Shown: positions 8,909-18,152, numbered from the stretch's first letter. The stretch: DNA of 44,487 bases from Nitratifractor sp. (GCA_015488535.1 WFNP01000056.1:1-44487); one strand, 5' to 3'. Translations and numbers: made by a program. Notes: generated by a model from the letters alone, not told the origin.

Positions 8909-10348
8909 TTACTCTTTTGATTCTTGTGCTACTTTACCTATTGTAAGTAAATCAAGCACAAGATATATAAACCCTACGAATGTAACTACACCCATAATCT
9001 CACGCCATGTTTGAGCCTGTATATACCAAGGCAGATTTTGAGCTGTAAAGAATGCTTGCCATCCGGCACCAAGCTCTGCTCTTTCTACCAATACCTGCTC
9101 ATATCCGGCAATTGTCAAGGCTACTGTCATACCCAATACACCAAATGTAATTAAGAATATTGCCATTTTGCCTTTGAATGTAGTCTTCATTCGCTCTATA
9201 CCATATACCTGCTGGATACCAAGATACATCATACCTATCAAAATTGTCGCATAAGCCCCGAAGAATGCCAAGTGACCGTGTGCTGCTGTAAATTGTGAGC
9301 CGTGTGTATAGATATTGACCTGAGGCAATGTATGGAAAAATCCCCAAATACCTGCACCAAGGAAGTTACCAAAGGCATTGATTGTAATCCACGCCATAGT
9401 AGGTCCGTTTTTGATAGCACTACCTTTACCATGAGCATCGGCATGACCTTGCTCTTTACCCCAGTCATATAATACATGCACAAACATAGCTACCAAAGGC
9501 ACAGGCTCAAGAGCAGAGAATAGTGCTCCAATCTCCCACCAATACTCAGGAGTTCCTATCCAGAAGTAGTGATGCCCAAGTCCAAGTATTCCAGAACCAA
9601 AGAGCATCAATACCTCTATCCATAGCCACATCTCGACAATTTCTCTTTTTGCATCTATTACTTTAATAAGAGCATAAGCTGCCAATGTACCTACAAATAC
9701 TTCCCAAGTAGCTTCAACCCAAAGGTGAATAACCCACCACCACCAGTATTGGTCGATACTGATATTGTCAGTAAAGAACATACCAGCAAGATATAAACCG
9801 GCAAGTGCCATCAGGTTGGCTACCATTACAGTCATAATGCCTGTCTTTTTACCCTTCATATAGGTAAAGAAAACATTTGCATAAAAGATTAAAACAACTA
9901 CAACGATACCAATATCAGCCCATCGTGGAGCTTCAAGATACTCTCTACCTTCATTAATAAACCAGATACTGCTCTCTTTACCAGGTCCAACCTGAATAAA
10001 AATAAATACAAGCACTACTACTGCTACTGCTGCGGTTAGCACCCAAAATGCCAATTTACCAAGACCGATAGCTACCGGCTTGTCTATTCCTGTCTCATCA
10101 GGAAGCATCAAATATGTAGAACCTATCATCGCATATAGCATCCAAACTACCAGTGCGTTGATATGCACCATTCTTGCTACACTAAAATCAAATATTTCAT
10201 ACAAAAAACTTGGATACAAAAATTGCAATCCAGCAATTAGTCCCATCAATAGCTGAGCTCCAAACAGAACAATAGCCACCCTGAAATACATCATCGCCAA
10301 CTGTTTAGAAGGCGATACTGCTGCACTGTTTTTAATACTACTTAGCAT
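8909..10348 (-). CDS. norB: Nitric oxide reductase large subunit (cytochrome b), NorB
   Basis: Catalytic subunit of the cytochrome-c dependent NO reductase, reducing 2 NO to N2O in the cytoplasmic membrane. It is a heme-copper oxidase superfamily protein with about twelve helices. Visible are the helix II heme ligand in ARMVHINALVVWMLY, the FeB site HLWVEATWEVF with the NOR-specific glutamates, GLGHHYFW, and HGSQFTAAHGHLAFFG near the C-terminus. A longer frame opens at 10366, but its first codons contain AGGAGG five bases before ATG 10348. I therefore place the start there, giving 479 residues and an 11-base overlap with norC. It lies between norC and a 52-aa gene in one operon. Confidence 0.93.
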   Translation of the reverse strand: MLSSIKNSAAVSPSKQLAMMYFRVAIVLFGAQLLMGLIAGLQFLYPSFLYEIFDFSVARMVHINALVVWMLYAMIGSTYLMLPDETGIDKPVAIGLGKLAFWVLTAAVAVVVLVFIFIQVGPGKESSIWFINEGREYLEAPRWADIGIVVVVLIFYANVFFTYMKGKKTGIMTVMVANLMALAGLYLAGMFFTDNISIDQYWWWWVIHLWVEATWEVFVGTLAAYALIKVIDAKREIVEMWLWIEVLMLFGSGILGLGHHYFWIGTPEYWWEIGALFSALEPVPLVAMFVHVLYDWGKEQGHADAHGKGSAIKNGPTMAWITINAFGNFLGAGIWGFFHTLPQVNIYTHGSQFTAAHGHLAFFGAYATILIGMMYLGIQQVYGIERMKTTFKGKMAIFLITFGVLGMTVALTIAGYEQVLVERAELGAGWQAFFTAQNLPWYIQAQTWREIMGVVTFVGFIYLVLDLLTIGKVAQESKE

Positions 10349-11012
10349 AAGTGCCTCCTGTTTCATAATCTTTTATTGTTTTGGAAAATCCTCTTGGGAA
10401 TCCATTTGTATCTATTGAAGACATATGCTTGAGGAATGCTACCAACCCCTTTGCCTCTTTTTCTGTGATACCAAGATTTGGCATCATTCTGGCATGAGTA
10501 GGATACTTGTCAGGATGCATCAAAAACTCAACCATAGCTTCCTCTTTGCTGTTTTTTCCAGTCATAGCCTGCATAGGACCACCTTTTGCCCACATAGGGT
10601 CAAGCCACGCTTTTGTCAAATCAGGAGCATAATATGCACCATTTCCAAGTAGTGTATGACAATCCATACAGTTTTTGGCTTGTTCGGTCAGCTTTCCAAG
10701 ATGAAGTAAATTTTTAGCCTCTTTTGGACTAAGCTCTTTACCAAAGAGAGGATTTTTTTCAGGACCAATTACAGGCACTTCCAATCCTCTTTTTTCGTCA
10801 TATTTATAACCAATTTTATAATTGATTACTGTTGGAGCCGGTATTCTTCTTTTTATACCTTTTGCCAACTCCTCATCTGTCCCCATTCTGATTTGAGAAA
10901 TAGTATCGAATGTGAGCCAAATTAATAAGATTGTTGCAAAACCTGTAACCCAGGCAGCCGAACGACGCCAAAAACTTATACTCGTCCAGACTGAAGCTTT
11001 TTTCTCAGCCAT
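10338..11012 (-). CDS. norC: Nitric oxide reductase cytochrome c subunit, NorC
   Basis: Membrane-anchored c-type cytochrome that passes electrons to NorB. It has 224 residues, longer than the roughly 150 of classical NorC. One N-terminal helix lies at about 12-30 (AAWVTGFATILLIWL). The periplasmic domain has a single heme motif CMDCH in AKNCMDCHTLLGNGAYYAPDL. A methionine in RMMPNLGI is the likely distal ligand. The ribosome site is AGGAGG. The gene lies 14 bases after the 116-aa gene and overlaps norB, giving tight coupling. Confidence 0.92.
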   Translation of the reverse strand: MAEKKASVWTSISFWRRSAAWVTGFATILLIWLTFDTISQIRMGTDEELAKGIKRRIPAPTVINYKIGYKYDEKRGLEVPVIGPEKNPLFGKELSPKEAKNLLHLGKLTEQAKNCMDCHTLLGNGAYYAPDLTKAWLDPMWAKGGPMQAMTGKNSKEEAMVEFLMHPDKYPTHARMMPNLGITEKEAKGLVAFLKHMSSIDTNGFPRGFSKTIKDYETGGTYAK

Positions 11013-11026
11013 ATTTCCTCCTTCTT

Positions 11027-11377
11027 TTATTGTTTGTTAGAGTCTTCGTGTTTGCCTTCATACCGCTTGTCTGATTCTGAAACCAGATAAAAATAGAGAT
11101 GCGGTATAAAGAGATATGCAATCATAGCAACTATCAATACTTTGTTAGTATAATGGTTACTATGTATCAATATCCCCAGTTTATAAAGGCTAAGCACTTG
11201 TAGAATCCACATTAGATAGCCTATTGGCATCCATTTTTTGGAAAAAAATCCCATCTTTGCCAGAGTAATAATCGCTGCATAAGCAGCACCAAATACCAAA
11301 ACCAGTGTCGATATAATAAATATCGGTAAAAACTGATCCGGTGCAATCTCTGGCCATCCGATAAAATTTTCTACCAC
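11027..11377 (-). CDS. Membrane protein, first gene of the nor operon (116 aa)
   Basis: The family is not recognised. The 116 residues show three hydrophobic helices at roughly 16-40, 49-66 and 78-98, with a charged C-terminal tail (SESDKRYEGKHEDSNKQ). It is a GTG start with AAAGGAG five to six bases upstream. It is the promoter-proximal gene of the operon, so it is expressed with NorCB and is likely an accessory, assembly or electron-input protein. It lacks heme or metal motifs; the single H-S-N-H is not diagnostic. Confidence 0.75.
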   Translation of the reverse strand: MVENFIGWPEIAPDQFLPIFIISTLVLVFGAAYAAIITLAKMGFFSKKWMPIGYLMWILQVLSLYKLGILIHSNHYTNKVLIVAMIAYLFIPHLYFYLVSESDKRYEGKHEDSNKQ

Positions 11378-11397
11378 AATAGACTCCTTTTATGCTA

Positions 11398-11415
11398 TAT
11401 GCTTATGGAAGCATA
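11398..11415 (-). promoter_or_regulatory. Hairpin at the 5' end of the nor transcript
   Basis: TATGCTT (11398-11404) and AAGCATA (11409-11415) are perfect 7-base arms around ATGG. It coincides with the transcription start expected from the -10 below, so the mRNA would begin with a stem-loop. It could stabilise the message or be a second operator. Confidence 0.4.
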
Positions 11416-11420
11416 GTGTG

Positions 11421-11426
11421 ATTATG
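11421..11426 (-). promoter_or_regulatory. -10 element of the nor operon
   Basis: Reads CATAAT on the reverse strand. With the upstream box centred at -41.5, this hexamer falls exactly at -12 to -7. This geometry is the classical class II activation arrangement. Confidence 0.55.
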
Positions 11427-11448
11427 GCAATAATATACTTTTATATGG

Positions 11449-11462
11449 TTGATTAATGTCAA
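11449..11462 (-). promoter_or_regulatory. FNR/NnrR/DNR-type operator upstream of the nor operon
   Basis: TTGATTAATGTCAA matches the FNR-family consensus TTGAT-N4-ATCAA with one mismatch. It is the only such site I noticed in the window and lies 72-85 bases upstream of the first nor gene. Family knowledge says NO- or oxygen-sensing CRP/FNR regulators drive nor genes through such boxes. Which regulator binds is inference. Confidence 0.62.
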
Positions 11463-11535
11463 TATAGAGAAACTAAAATCATAATATGAGTTTTAATGAT
11501 TAATTATAAAATTCATTTATGATTAATTGAGATGG

Positions 11536-11562
11536 AGATATAATTGGTTATTGGTTATTAGG
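11536..11562. repeat. Heptamer repeat ATTGGTT x2 plus variant
   Basis: ATTGGTTATTGGTT followed by ATTAGGCATT, a 7-base period like the one at 24-44 and 82-108. It lies 32 bases before the yeiH-type start and could vary in copy number. Confidence 0.5.
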
Positions 11563-11593
11563 CATTTTATTATATTATTGAAGGAAGTTACTT

Positions 11594-12556
11594 ATGATTA
11601 AAGGTATAGCGTTGACGGTGGGAGTGTCTCTTGTGGCGTTGATACTCTCTAAATTTATCTCTCTTGGTGCTGTGGCACTTGCCATTGTGCTTGGTGTTAT
11701 TTTGGCAAATACAGTCAATCTGCACAATAGTTTTGCTCCTGGTATTACATTTAGTGAAAAGAAAATTTTAGCTTTTGCCATTGCTACAATGGGTATAAAT
11801 TTAAATTTTTCAATTTTGATGGAGCTTGGAGGAAAAACAATTACACTGATTATATTATCAATGATATTGACAATATTTTCCGGTATTTTACTTGGTAGAT
11901 TGTTTGGTATAGATAAAAAGTTTGCTATGCTTCTTGGAGTGGGTAATGCTGTATGTGGAGCCAGTGCCATAGGGGCAGTAAAAGGTGTAATCAAGCCAAA
12001 AGAGGAGTTTGTAGGTATTAGTGTAGCAGTAGTAAATCTGCTTGGAGCTATTGGAATGTTTTTAATTCCGGCTCTTGTGATACTACTTGGGATGAATGAA
12101 GTAAATGGTGGAATATTGGCTGGAGATACTCTTCAAGCTGTTGGTCAAGCAGTAGCTGCCGGATTTACAATAGGAGACAAAGCCGGAGAGAGTGCCACAG
12201 TTGTCAAGATGGGTAGGGTTTTGATGCTCACACCAGTTTTATTAATTTTACTTTTTAATTATGCAAAGAGTGATGAAGAGATTAAAAATGTCCATATCCT
12301 AAAAAATATACCTCTGTTTATCATAGGTTTTATTTTCTTTAGTCTTATTGCCTCTTTTAATATACTTCCTGATTCTGTTACGATGTTTATAAAACATCTC
12401 AGTCATTATGCTTTGATTGTTGCAATGGCTGGAGTGGGTCTTAAAATTACATTTAAATCTATCAAAGAGAATGGAAAAGTAGCTCTACTGATTGGTAGTA
12501 TTATTTTTGCTATTCAAATTATTTTTAATGTTGGATATTTGAAATTAATTGGATAA
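11594..12556 (+). CDS. UPF0324 / YeiH-family putative sulfate (sulfonate) exporter
   Basis: A 320-residue inner-membrane protein with about ten helices. Family strings are LGVILAN near residue 33, FAIATMGINLNF at about 55, the conserved GVGNAVCGASAIGAVKGVI at about 115, and VAMAGVGLKITF near the C-terminus. The family is often annotated as a sulfate exporter (YeiH), but the substrate is weakly supported. It is divergent from the nor operon across 216 bases. The ATG has AAGGAAG upstream. Confidence 0.85.
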   Translation: MIKGIALTVGVSLVALILSKFISLGAVALAIVLGVILANTVNLHNSFAPGITFSEKKILAFAIATMGINLNFSILMELGGKTITLIILSMILTIFSGILLGRLFGIDKKFAMLLGVGNAVCGASAIGAVKGVIKPKEEFVGISVAVVNLLGAIGMFLIPALVILLGMNEVNGGILAGDTLQAVGQAVAAGFTIGDKAGESATVVKMGRVLMLTPVLLILLFNYAKSDEEIKNVHILKNIPLFIIGFIFFSLIASFNILPDSVTMFIKHLSHYALIVAMAGVGLKITFKSIKENGKVALLIGSIIFAIQIIFNVGYLKLIG

Positions 12557-12613
12557 AAAAGTCAATCCCCTTAATTGAAATAATCTTGTTTAAGTGCAAT
12601 TTAGTTTTTGTTG

Positions 12614-12636
12614 GTGGGGTGGCGCTTTAGCCCCAC
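12614..12636. terminator. GC-rich hairpin after the yeiH-type gene
   Basis: GTGGGG and CCCCAC are paired arms around a 11-base loop, the only GC-rich patch in the 197-base gap. It resembles the hairpins inside the dispersed repeat, and may serve as terminator. Confidence 0.45.
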
Positions 12637-12651
12637 ATACTCCTGTAGAAT

Positions 12652-12689
12652 ATTGCTTAATATCGTTTTATGTGCGTAATATCAGTAAT
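12652..12689. repeat. Fragment of the dispersed structured repeat
   Basis: TTGCTTAATATCGTTTTATG followed by TGCGTAA and a degraded TATCAGTAA matches the right end of copy B (30747-30783). No internal hairpin pair accompanies it apart from the one at 12614-12636. Confidence 0.6.
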
Positions 12690-12753
12690 AGCTAAATGCC
12701 GTCAGTGTTTATATATTTGATATACTTACTCCAACAAAACTTTCGGAGTCATT

Positions 12754-15453
12754 ATGAAGACAATCACAATAGTAGATACATTTGCATTCTTTTTCCGCTC
12801 ATATTTCGCTCTGCCACCACTCAAAAGTGATGATGGATTTCCCACAGGGTTACTTACAGGATTTATAAACTTTATTCATCAGTTGCAAAAAGAGCATGCA
12901 ACTGATTACATAGTATTTGCACTTGATAGCAAAGGAGCTACATTCAGAGATAAAATCTATGAGCAGTACAAAGCCAATCGACCCTCTCCTCCTGAGGATC
13001 TGCTCAAGCAGTTGCCTGTGGCGATTGAGTGGGTAGAGAAGATGGGATTTGCAAATCTTATAAAAGATGGCTTTGAAGCTGATGATATCATTGCAACAGT
13101 AGCCAGATGCGGCAAAGAGCAGGGAATTGAAGTCAAAATAGTAAGCTCAGACAAAGACCTTTATCAACTAATAGATGACAATATAGTCTATATATATGAC
13201 TGGGTCAAAAAAAATATCATAGATGAAGAAGGGTGTATCAAAAAGTTTGGAGTCTTGCCTAAATATTTCGTAGATTTTCAGGCACTCATAGGAGACAAAG
13301 CCGATAATGTCCCAGGAGTGCCTGGTATCGGACCCAAAACGGCATCAAAGCTAATAAATGAGTTTCATACTCTTGAAAACCTCTATGACAATATTGACAA
13401 AGCAGGAACCCCTAGAATACGAAAACTGCTGCTTGAGCATAAAGAAGAGGCTTTTTTATCCAGAGAGTTGGTTAGACTTAGAGATGATGTATTTGATAGA
13501 TGTGAGCTTGATACTTATGCTTTTGAAGATAAAAATTATCTGTCTATATTAGCTGAAGATTTTAATAAATATGGAATGAAACAGGCTCTAAAGTGGTGTG
13601 GTGAAAAAAATATTGCTCTAAAACCTACCGAAAATGAAGATACTCTGCTTGTAAAACAGAGCAAAAGATTTGAAGCAGTTCTTTTAGATGATTTTGAAAA
13701 AGCCAAAGAGATAATCTCATCTATTGATGATGATAAAGTTGTAGCATTTGATACGGAGACTACGGGATTGGATACGGCAAATGATACAATAGTGGGCTTT
13801 TCTTTTGCTTTTGAATCAGATAAAGCATACTATCTGCCTGTAGCTCACAGTTACCTGGGAGTAGGCAGACAGATTACAGTATATGAAGCAAAAGAGCTTA
13901 TATCTATGCTTGTAACTAAAAATATAGTAGGACAAAATCTCAAATTTGATCTATCTCTTCTATATCACAATCTTGGATTTGACAGAATAAACCCTTATGC
14001 TGATACTATGATTTTGGCATGGTTACTGGAGCCTGGTAGCAGAGTGGGGCTTGATTATCTGGCAAAAAAATATTTCAACTATGATATGAAACCGTTTAAA
14101 GAGACTGTCAAAAAGGGAGAGGATTTCTCATCTGTCTCTTTAGAAGATGCCACATTTTATGCCGCCGAAGATGCTTGGATGACACTCAGGCTCTATTACA
14201 AACTATACAAAATTTTTAAACTCAGTTCACTTGAGAATCTCTTAAAAGAGGCTCAAGAGGTGGAGTATCCGTTTATCAATCTCCTGATATCAATGGAGAG
14301 CAGGGGAATAATGGTATCTCAAAGCAGACTCAATGAACTAAAAAGCCAGATGAGTGCCAAAATAGCTGAATTGACTGATGAAATTTACAATTTGACAGAA
14401 ACAGAATTTAATATCAAATCTACCCAACAGCTTGGAGTCGTGCTGTTTGAGAAGCTGGGACTTGATGGAGCCAAAAAGACAAAAACAGGCAACTATAAAA
14501 CAGATGAAAAAGTGCTAAACACTCTAAAAAATAAACATCCGGTCATAGAGAAGATTTTAGAGTATCGTGAGTATCAAAAGATGCTCAGCACTTATGTAAA
14601 TCCTCTGCTGAAATTAGCAAAAGCAGACAGAGAGAGCAGAGTGCATACGCACTTCTTGCAGACAGGTACAGCTACGGGCAGACTCTCATCAAAAGACCCC
14701 AATTTGCAAAATATTCCAGTGCGTTCGCCTCTGGGCAGAAGTGTCAGGAGTGCTTTTGTAGCCAAAGAGGGATACACACTGGTATCTATTGATTACTCTC
14801 AGATAGAGTTGAGATTACTGGCTCATTTTAGTCAAGATGAAGCTTTGAAAGAGGCATTTGAAAAAGATGAGGATATCCACCTTGCCACCGCTACCAAGCT
14901 CTTTGGAGAGCAAGAAGCCAAAGCAAAAAGAAACTTTGCCAAATCGATAAACTTTGGACTGCTCTACGGAATGGGCTCTAGAAAACTCTCTGATGAGCTT
15001 AAAATCAGCACCAAAGAGGCCAAAGAGATAATAGAGTCATACTTTCAGGCATTTCCAACTGTCAAAAGTTATCTGGAGCAGATACAAGAGCAAGTAAAAA
15101 GAGACGGTTTTGTTACTACACTACTTGGTAGAAGAAGAGTATTTAATTATGATGATGCCCCACCGGTGCAAAAGGCTTCAATTTTAAGAGAGAGTGTAAA
15201 TACTGTATTTCAAGGAAGTGCAGCAGACTTAATCAAACTATCTATGCTTGAACTAGATACTCTAATCTTAGAAGAGTCACTCGATGCTTTTATGCTTTTG
15301 CAGATTCACGATGAGTTAATCTTTGAAATTGCCCAAAACAAAGCCCAAAAGTTGGCTGATAGATTTAGATATATTATGGAAAATATCTATACATTGAATG
15401 TGCCTTTAAAATGTAGTGTGAGTATCGGAAGGAGTTGGGATGAGCTCAAATAG
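12754..15453 (+). CDS. polA: DNA polymerase I
   Basis: 899 residues with all three classical domains: 5'-3' exonuclease (about 1-290, KADNVPGVPGIGPKTA helix-hairpin-helix), 3'-5' exonuclease (about 310-490) and family A polymerase (about 510-899). The proofreading site looks intact: FDTETTGL, NLKFDLSL and a Tyr/Asp pair in FYAAEDAWM. Polymerase motifs are DYSQIELRLLAH (A), RNFAKSINFGLLYGMG (B) and QIHDELIFE (C). It removes RNA primers and fills gaps in replication and repair. The C-terminus overlaps the methyltransferase gene by 14 bases. Confidence 0.97.
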   Translation: MKTITIVDTFAFFFRSYFALPPLKSDDGFPTGLLTGFINFIHQLQKEHATDYIVFALDSKGATFRDKIYEQYKANRPSPPEDLLKQLPVAIEWVEKMGFANLIKDGFEADDIIATVARCGKEQGIEVKIVSSDKDLYQLIDDNIVYIYDWVKKNIIDEEGCIKKFGVLPKYFVDFQALIGDKADNVPGVPGIGPKTASKLINEFHTLENLYDNIDKAGTPRIRKLLLEHKEEAFLSRELVRLRDDVFDRCELDTYAFEDKNYLSILAEDFNKYGMKQALKWCGEKNIALKPTENEDTLLVKQSKRFEAVLLDDFEKAKEIISSIDDDKVVAFDTETTGLDTANDTIVGFSFAFESDKAYYLPVAHSYLGVGRQITVYEAKELISMLVTKNIVGQNLKFDLSLLYHNLGFDRINPYADTMILAWLLEPGSRVGLDYLAKKYFNYDMKPFKETVKKGEDFSSVSLEDATFYAAEDAWMTLRLYYKLYKIFKLSSLENLLKEAQEVEYPFINLLISMESRGIMVSQSRLNELKSQMSAKIAELTDEIYNLTETEFNIKSTQQLGVVLFEKLGLDGAKKTKTGNYKTDEKVLNTLKNKHPVIEKILEYREYQKMLSTYVNPLLKLAKADRESRVHTHFLQTGTATGRLSSKDPNLQNIPVRSPLGRSVRSAFVAKEGYTLVSIDYSQIELRLLAHFSQDEALKEAFEKDEDIHLATATKLFGEQEAKAKRNFAKSINFGLLYGMGSRKLSDELKISTKEAKEIIESYFQAFPTVKSYLEQIQEQVKRDGFVTTLLGRRRVFNYDDAPPVQKASILRESVNTVFQGSAADLIKLSMLELDTLILEESLDAFMLLQIHDELIFEIAQNKAQKLADRFRYIMENIYTLNVPLKCSVSIGRSWDELK

Positions 15454-16051
15454 AGACTACTTTGCCAAAAAAGCATCTACCTATGATTTGGAAAAAAGAA
15501 GAGTTAATAATGTCAAAAATATAGCTGATAAAATCAAAGACTCTATAAAGCTAAAAAAAGATATGCATTTAGCTGATTTTGGCTCTGGCACAGGGTTGCT
15601 TCTAAGAGAAATTGCTCCATATGTAAACAAAATCACGGCAATTGACCGCTCCAAATCTATGAATGAAGTTTTGAGAAATAATTTAGATGAAATAGATTGC
15701 CAAGTGGAGATACTGCCGATAGATTTGAGTATAGAAAAACTGGATATAACATTTGATGGTATCATCTCATCTATGACTATGCATCATGTAAAAGATATCA
15801 ACAGACTCTTTGAAACATTTTATGATATGCTCAAAAGTGGCGGATTTATAGCATTGGCGGATTTGGATTGTGAAGACGGCTCTTTTCACAGTGAAGATAC
15901 AGGAGTATGCCACTATGGATTTGAGAGAGATTTTATTTCAAAGTGTGCCAAGGAGGCGGGGTTTGAGGATATAACAGTGCAAGATGCAAGTGTAGTAAAA
16001 AAGCCGTATGGGGATTATCCGGTGTTTTTGCTTTGTGGCAAAAAGATATAA
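15440..16051 (+). CDS. Class I SAM-dependent methyltransferase
   Basis: 203 residues with a Rossmann-like methyltransferase core. Motif I LADFGSGTGLLL is near residues 44-55, with an acidic residue in AIDRS after it. FDGIISSMTMHHVKD (about 107-121) matches the post-motif of the UbiE/methyltransferase-11 type. The substrate cannot be told from sequence. ATG 15440 has GGAAGGAG upstream inside polA, so the overlap is real and translation coupled. It follows polA only by position; no repair link is claimed. Confidence 0.85.
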   Translation: MSSNRDYFAKKASTYDLEKRRVNNVKNIADKIKDSIKLKKDMHLADFGSGTGLLLREIAPYVNKITAIDRSKSMNEVLRNNLDEIDCQVEILPIDLSIEKLDITFDGIISSMTMHHVKDINRLFETFYDMLKSGGFIALADLDCEDGSFHSEDTGVCHYGFERDFISKCAKEAGFEDITVQDASVVKKPYGDYPVFLLCGKKI

Positions 16052-16087
16052 TGTTATATTTTTCTAATATATTTCGTAGGAGAAAAT

Positions 16088-17377
16088 ATGCACACTGACA
16101 CTCAAAAAGTTATGAAATTTTTTAAAGAGATTACTCAAATACCACATTGTAGCAGTAACTATGAGCAGTTGAAACACTTTTTAGTAGAGTTTGCCAAAGA
16201 TAGAGGATATTGTGTAGAGGTGGATAGGGCTGATAATATTCTAATCTCAATTAAAGAGCCAAAAGTTTGCCTACAAGCTCACTATGATATGGTATGCGTA
16301 GGCAAGGCTCCAGATATTGAGCCTTTTGTTAAAGATGGCTGGATCTATGCCAAAGAGTCCTCATTGGGAGCCGATAACGGTATGGCTATAGCTATGATGC
16401 TAAATCTTATAGATGAAGGAGTAGAGGCTGAATATCTATTTACTGCTGATGAAGAGATAGGGCTAATCGGAGCCAAAGCACTGGAGCTAAAACCAAAATC
16501 AAAAAGATTATTAAATTTGGATTATGAGAGTGAGGGAATTGTCTGCATTGGTTGTGCCGGTGGAGTTGATATTATAGGTAATATTACTCTTGAAGAGATT
16601 GATTTTAACGGTAAATGTTATGAAGTGAGTGTTTCAGGGTTGCCCGGTGGTCACTCCGGTGTAGATATAGACAAAGGTATCCCCTCTGCTATCAAAGTGT
16701 TAGCTAAATATTTAAAAGAGTGGGGTATAGATGAATTGGTATCTTTTGACGGCGGAGAGAGACGCAACTCAATACCAGCAAATGCAAAAGCTACTGTTTA
16801 TGCTTCAAAGCCTCCAATTAGCAGTGACACATTGCAAATAAAAGAGATAAAAGCGGATAAAAAAGCTTTAAAAGATGGATTGAAAATCATAGATTATTTA
16901 AATAGTTTCAAACATGGAGTAAGAGAGTTTGATAATAAGCTTAATATCCCTTATACCAGTATCAATTTAGCTATTATCTCTACAAATGATAATCAAATCA
17001 CTGTAACGCTAAGTGCAAGAGCTATGGATAATGAAGCATTAGAAAAACTTGCCACTGAGACAATTGAGCAGATGCAAAAGATAGGCTTTGAGACAAAAAG
17101 AGAAGATGAATATCCTGCTTGGAAACCAATCGAGAGTGATTTTACCCAAGAGGTGTGTCAAGCTGTGAGGGAGCAGTTTGGAGATTGTAAAAAAGAGGCA
17201 ATTCATGCAGGATTGGAGTGTGGGATATTGACTGAAAAACTCCCCTATATAAGAGCCGTATCTATTGGACCAACTATCCAAAATCCTCACTCAATCCGAG
17301 AGAGAGTAAATATTGATTCGGTTGAGCATACTTATAAGGTAGTTGAAAAAATTATAAATAGATTTAATTCTAATTAA
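16088..17377 (+). CDS. pepD: M20C aminoacyl-histidine dipeptidase (PepD-like)
   Basis: Zinc peptidase that cleaves Xaa-His and other dipeptides in the cytoplasm. The 429 residues are shorter than E. coli PepD (485). Metal ligands are visible: H and D in LQAHYDMVCVG, D in GADNGMAIAM, paired Glu in TADEEIGLIGA, D in NLDYESEG, and a late His in AIHAGLECG. The lid domain begins with SGLPGGHSGVDI. The ATG follows TAGGAGAAAAT. It sits 36 bases after the methyltransferase and is convergent with nth. Confidence 0.88.
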   Translation: MHTDTQKVMKFFKEITQIPHCSSNYEQLKHFLVEFAKDRGYCVEVDRADNILISIKEPKVCLQAHYDMVCVGKAPDIEPFVKDGWIYAKESSLGADNGMAIAMMLNLIDEGVEAEYLFTADEEIGLIGAKALELKPKSKRLLNLDYESEGIVCIGCAGGVDIIGNITLEEIDFNGKCYEVSVSGLPGGHSGVDIDKGIPSAIKVLAKYLKEWGIDELVSFDGGERRNSIPANAKATVYASKPPISSDTLQIKEIKADKKALKDGLKIIDYLNSFKHGVREFDNKLNIPYTSINLAIISTNDNQITVTLSARAMDNEALEKLATETIEQMQKIGFETKREDEYPAWKPIESDFTQEVCQAVREQFGDCKKEAIHAGLECGILTEKLPYIRAVSIGPTIQNPHSIRERVNIDSVEHTYKVVEKIINRFNSN

Positions 17378-17405
17378 TCATATCCTAATAGTAAACATTT
17401 ATTTT

Positions 17406-18062
17406 TTATCTCGGTTTGAAGTTGTCTGTAGTGCGACAATACTCAGTCAAAAAGCACTTGTCGCACTCTGGCTTGATGGCTTTGCAGATATATCTGCCAA
17501 ACAGCACCATAGCTTGATGTAATTTTGGCAAATCAGTTTTAAATTTTCGCACTAAATCCTCTTCGGTGGCTTTTGGGGTAGTAGCATTACTAAGTCCTAA
17601 TCTGTGAGCTACTCTGAATACATGCGTATCTACTGCCATATATTCAGCCTGGGCATACTCTATCATTACTACATTTGCAGTCTTTTGCCCTACACCGGGG
17701 AGTTTGACAAGTTTGTCTCTATCAAGTGGAATTTCACCGCCAAACTCCTCCATCACCATCTTTGCCATAGCTACCATATTTTTGGCTTTGTTATTGAAAA
17801 ATGAGCAACTTTTTATAAGCTCTTTGACATCATCAACATTAGCTTTAGATAAAGCCTCTACTGTAGGGTATTTCTCAAACAGAGCCGGTGTGATGATATT
17901 AACTCTTTTATCTGTGCATTGGGCTGAGAGCATTACTGCTACTAGCAGTTCATAGAGTGATTTGTAATTTAGCTCTGTTACACTGTCGGGGTAATGCTCC
18001 AAAAAGAGCTTTTTTATTGCTTCTATTTCTTTTTTTGTTGCTAATTTTCTTCTCTTTTTCAA
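17406..18062 (-). CDS. nth: Endonuclease III
   Basis: Base-excision repair glycosylase/AP lyase for oxidised pyrimidines. The helix-hairpin-helix LPGVGQKTANVV carries the catalytic Lys, and VDTHVFRVAHRLGL holds the catalytic Asp. The C-terminal 4Fe-4S cluster is C-X6-C-X2-C-X5-C in CKAIKPECDKCFLTEYC. The frame is open from TTG 18092, but TTG 18062 has AAGGGA eight bases upstream and gives 218 residues, near the E. coli length (211), so I place the start there. Convergent with the peptidase gene, with a 28-base gap. Confidence 0.93.
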   Translation of the reverse strand: MKKRRKLATKKEIEAIKKLFLEHYPDSVTELNYKSLYELLVAVMLSAQCTDKRVNIITPALFEKYPTVEALSKANVDDVKELIKSCSFFNNKAKNMVAMAKMVMEEFGGEIPLDRDKLVKLPGVGQKTANVVMIEYAQAEYMAVDTHVFRVAHRLGLSNATTPKATEEDLVRKFKTDLPKLHQAMVLFGRYICKAIKPECDKCFLTEYCRTTDNFKPR

Positions 18063-18134
18063 ATGATATCCCTTTGTGGCAAAAGTGTACAAATTGTAAC
18101 AAAAAGATAGGAGTGTTTCAAGTTTTGATAAGAT

Positions 18135-18147
18135 GGGGTAAAACCCC
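18135..18147. terminator. Small GC hairpin between nth and a secreted-protein gene
   Basis: GGGGT and ACCCC arms around AAA. It lies just beyond the stop of the 105-aa reverse gene, so a terminator or a remnant of a GC-hairpin repeat are both possible. Confidence 0.4.
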
Positions 18148-18152
18148 GTATT

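Noticed and set aside
9099-9483. Two reverse frames of about 80 residues inside norB
   Set aside because: Alternative-frame shadows of the conserved NorB sequence.
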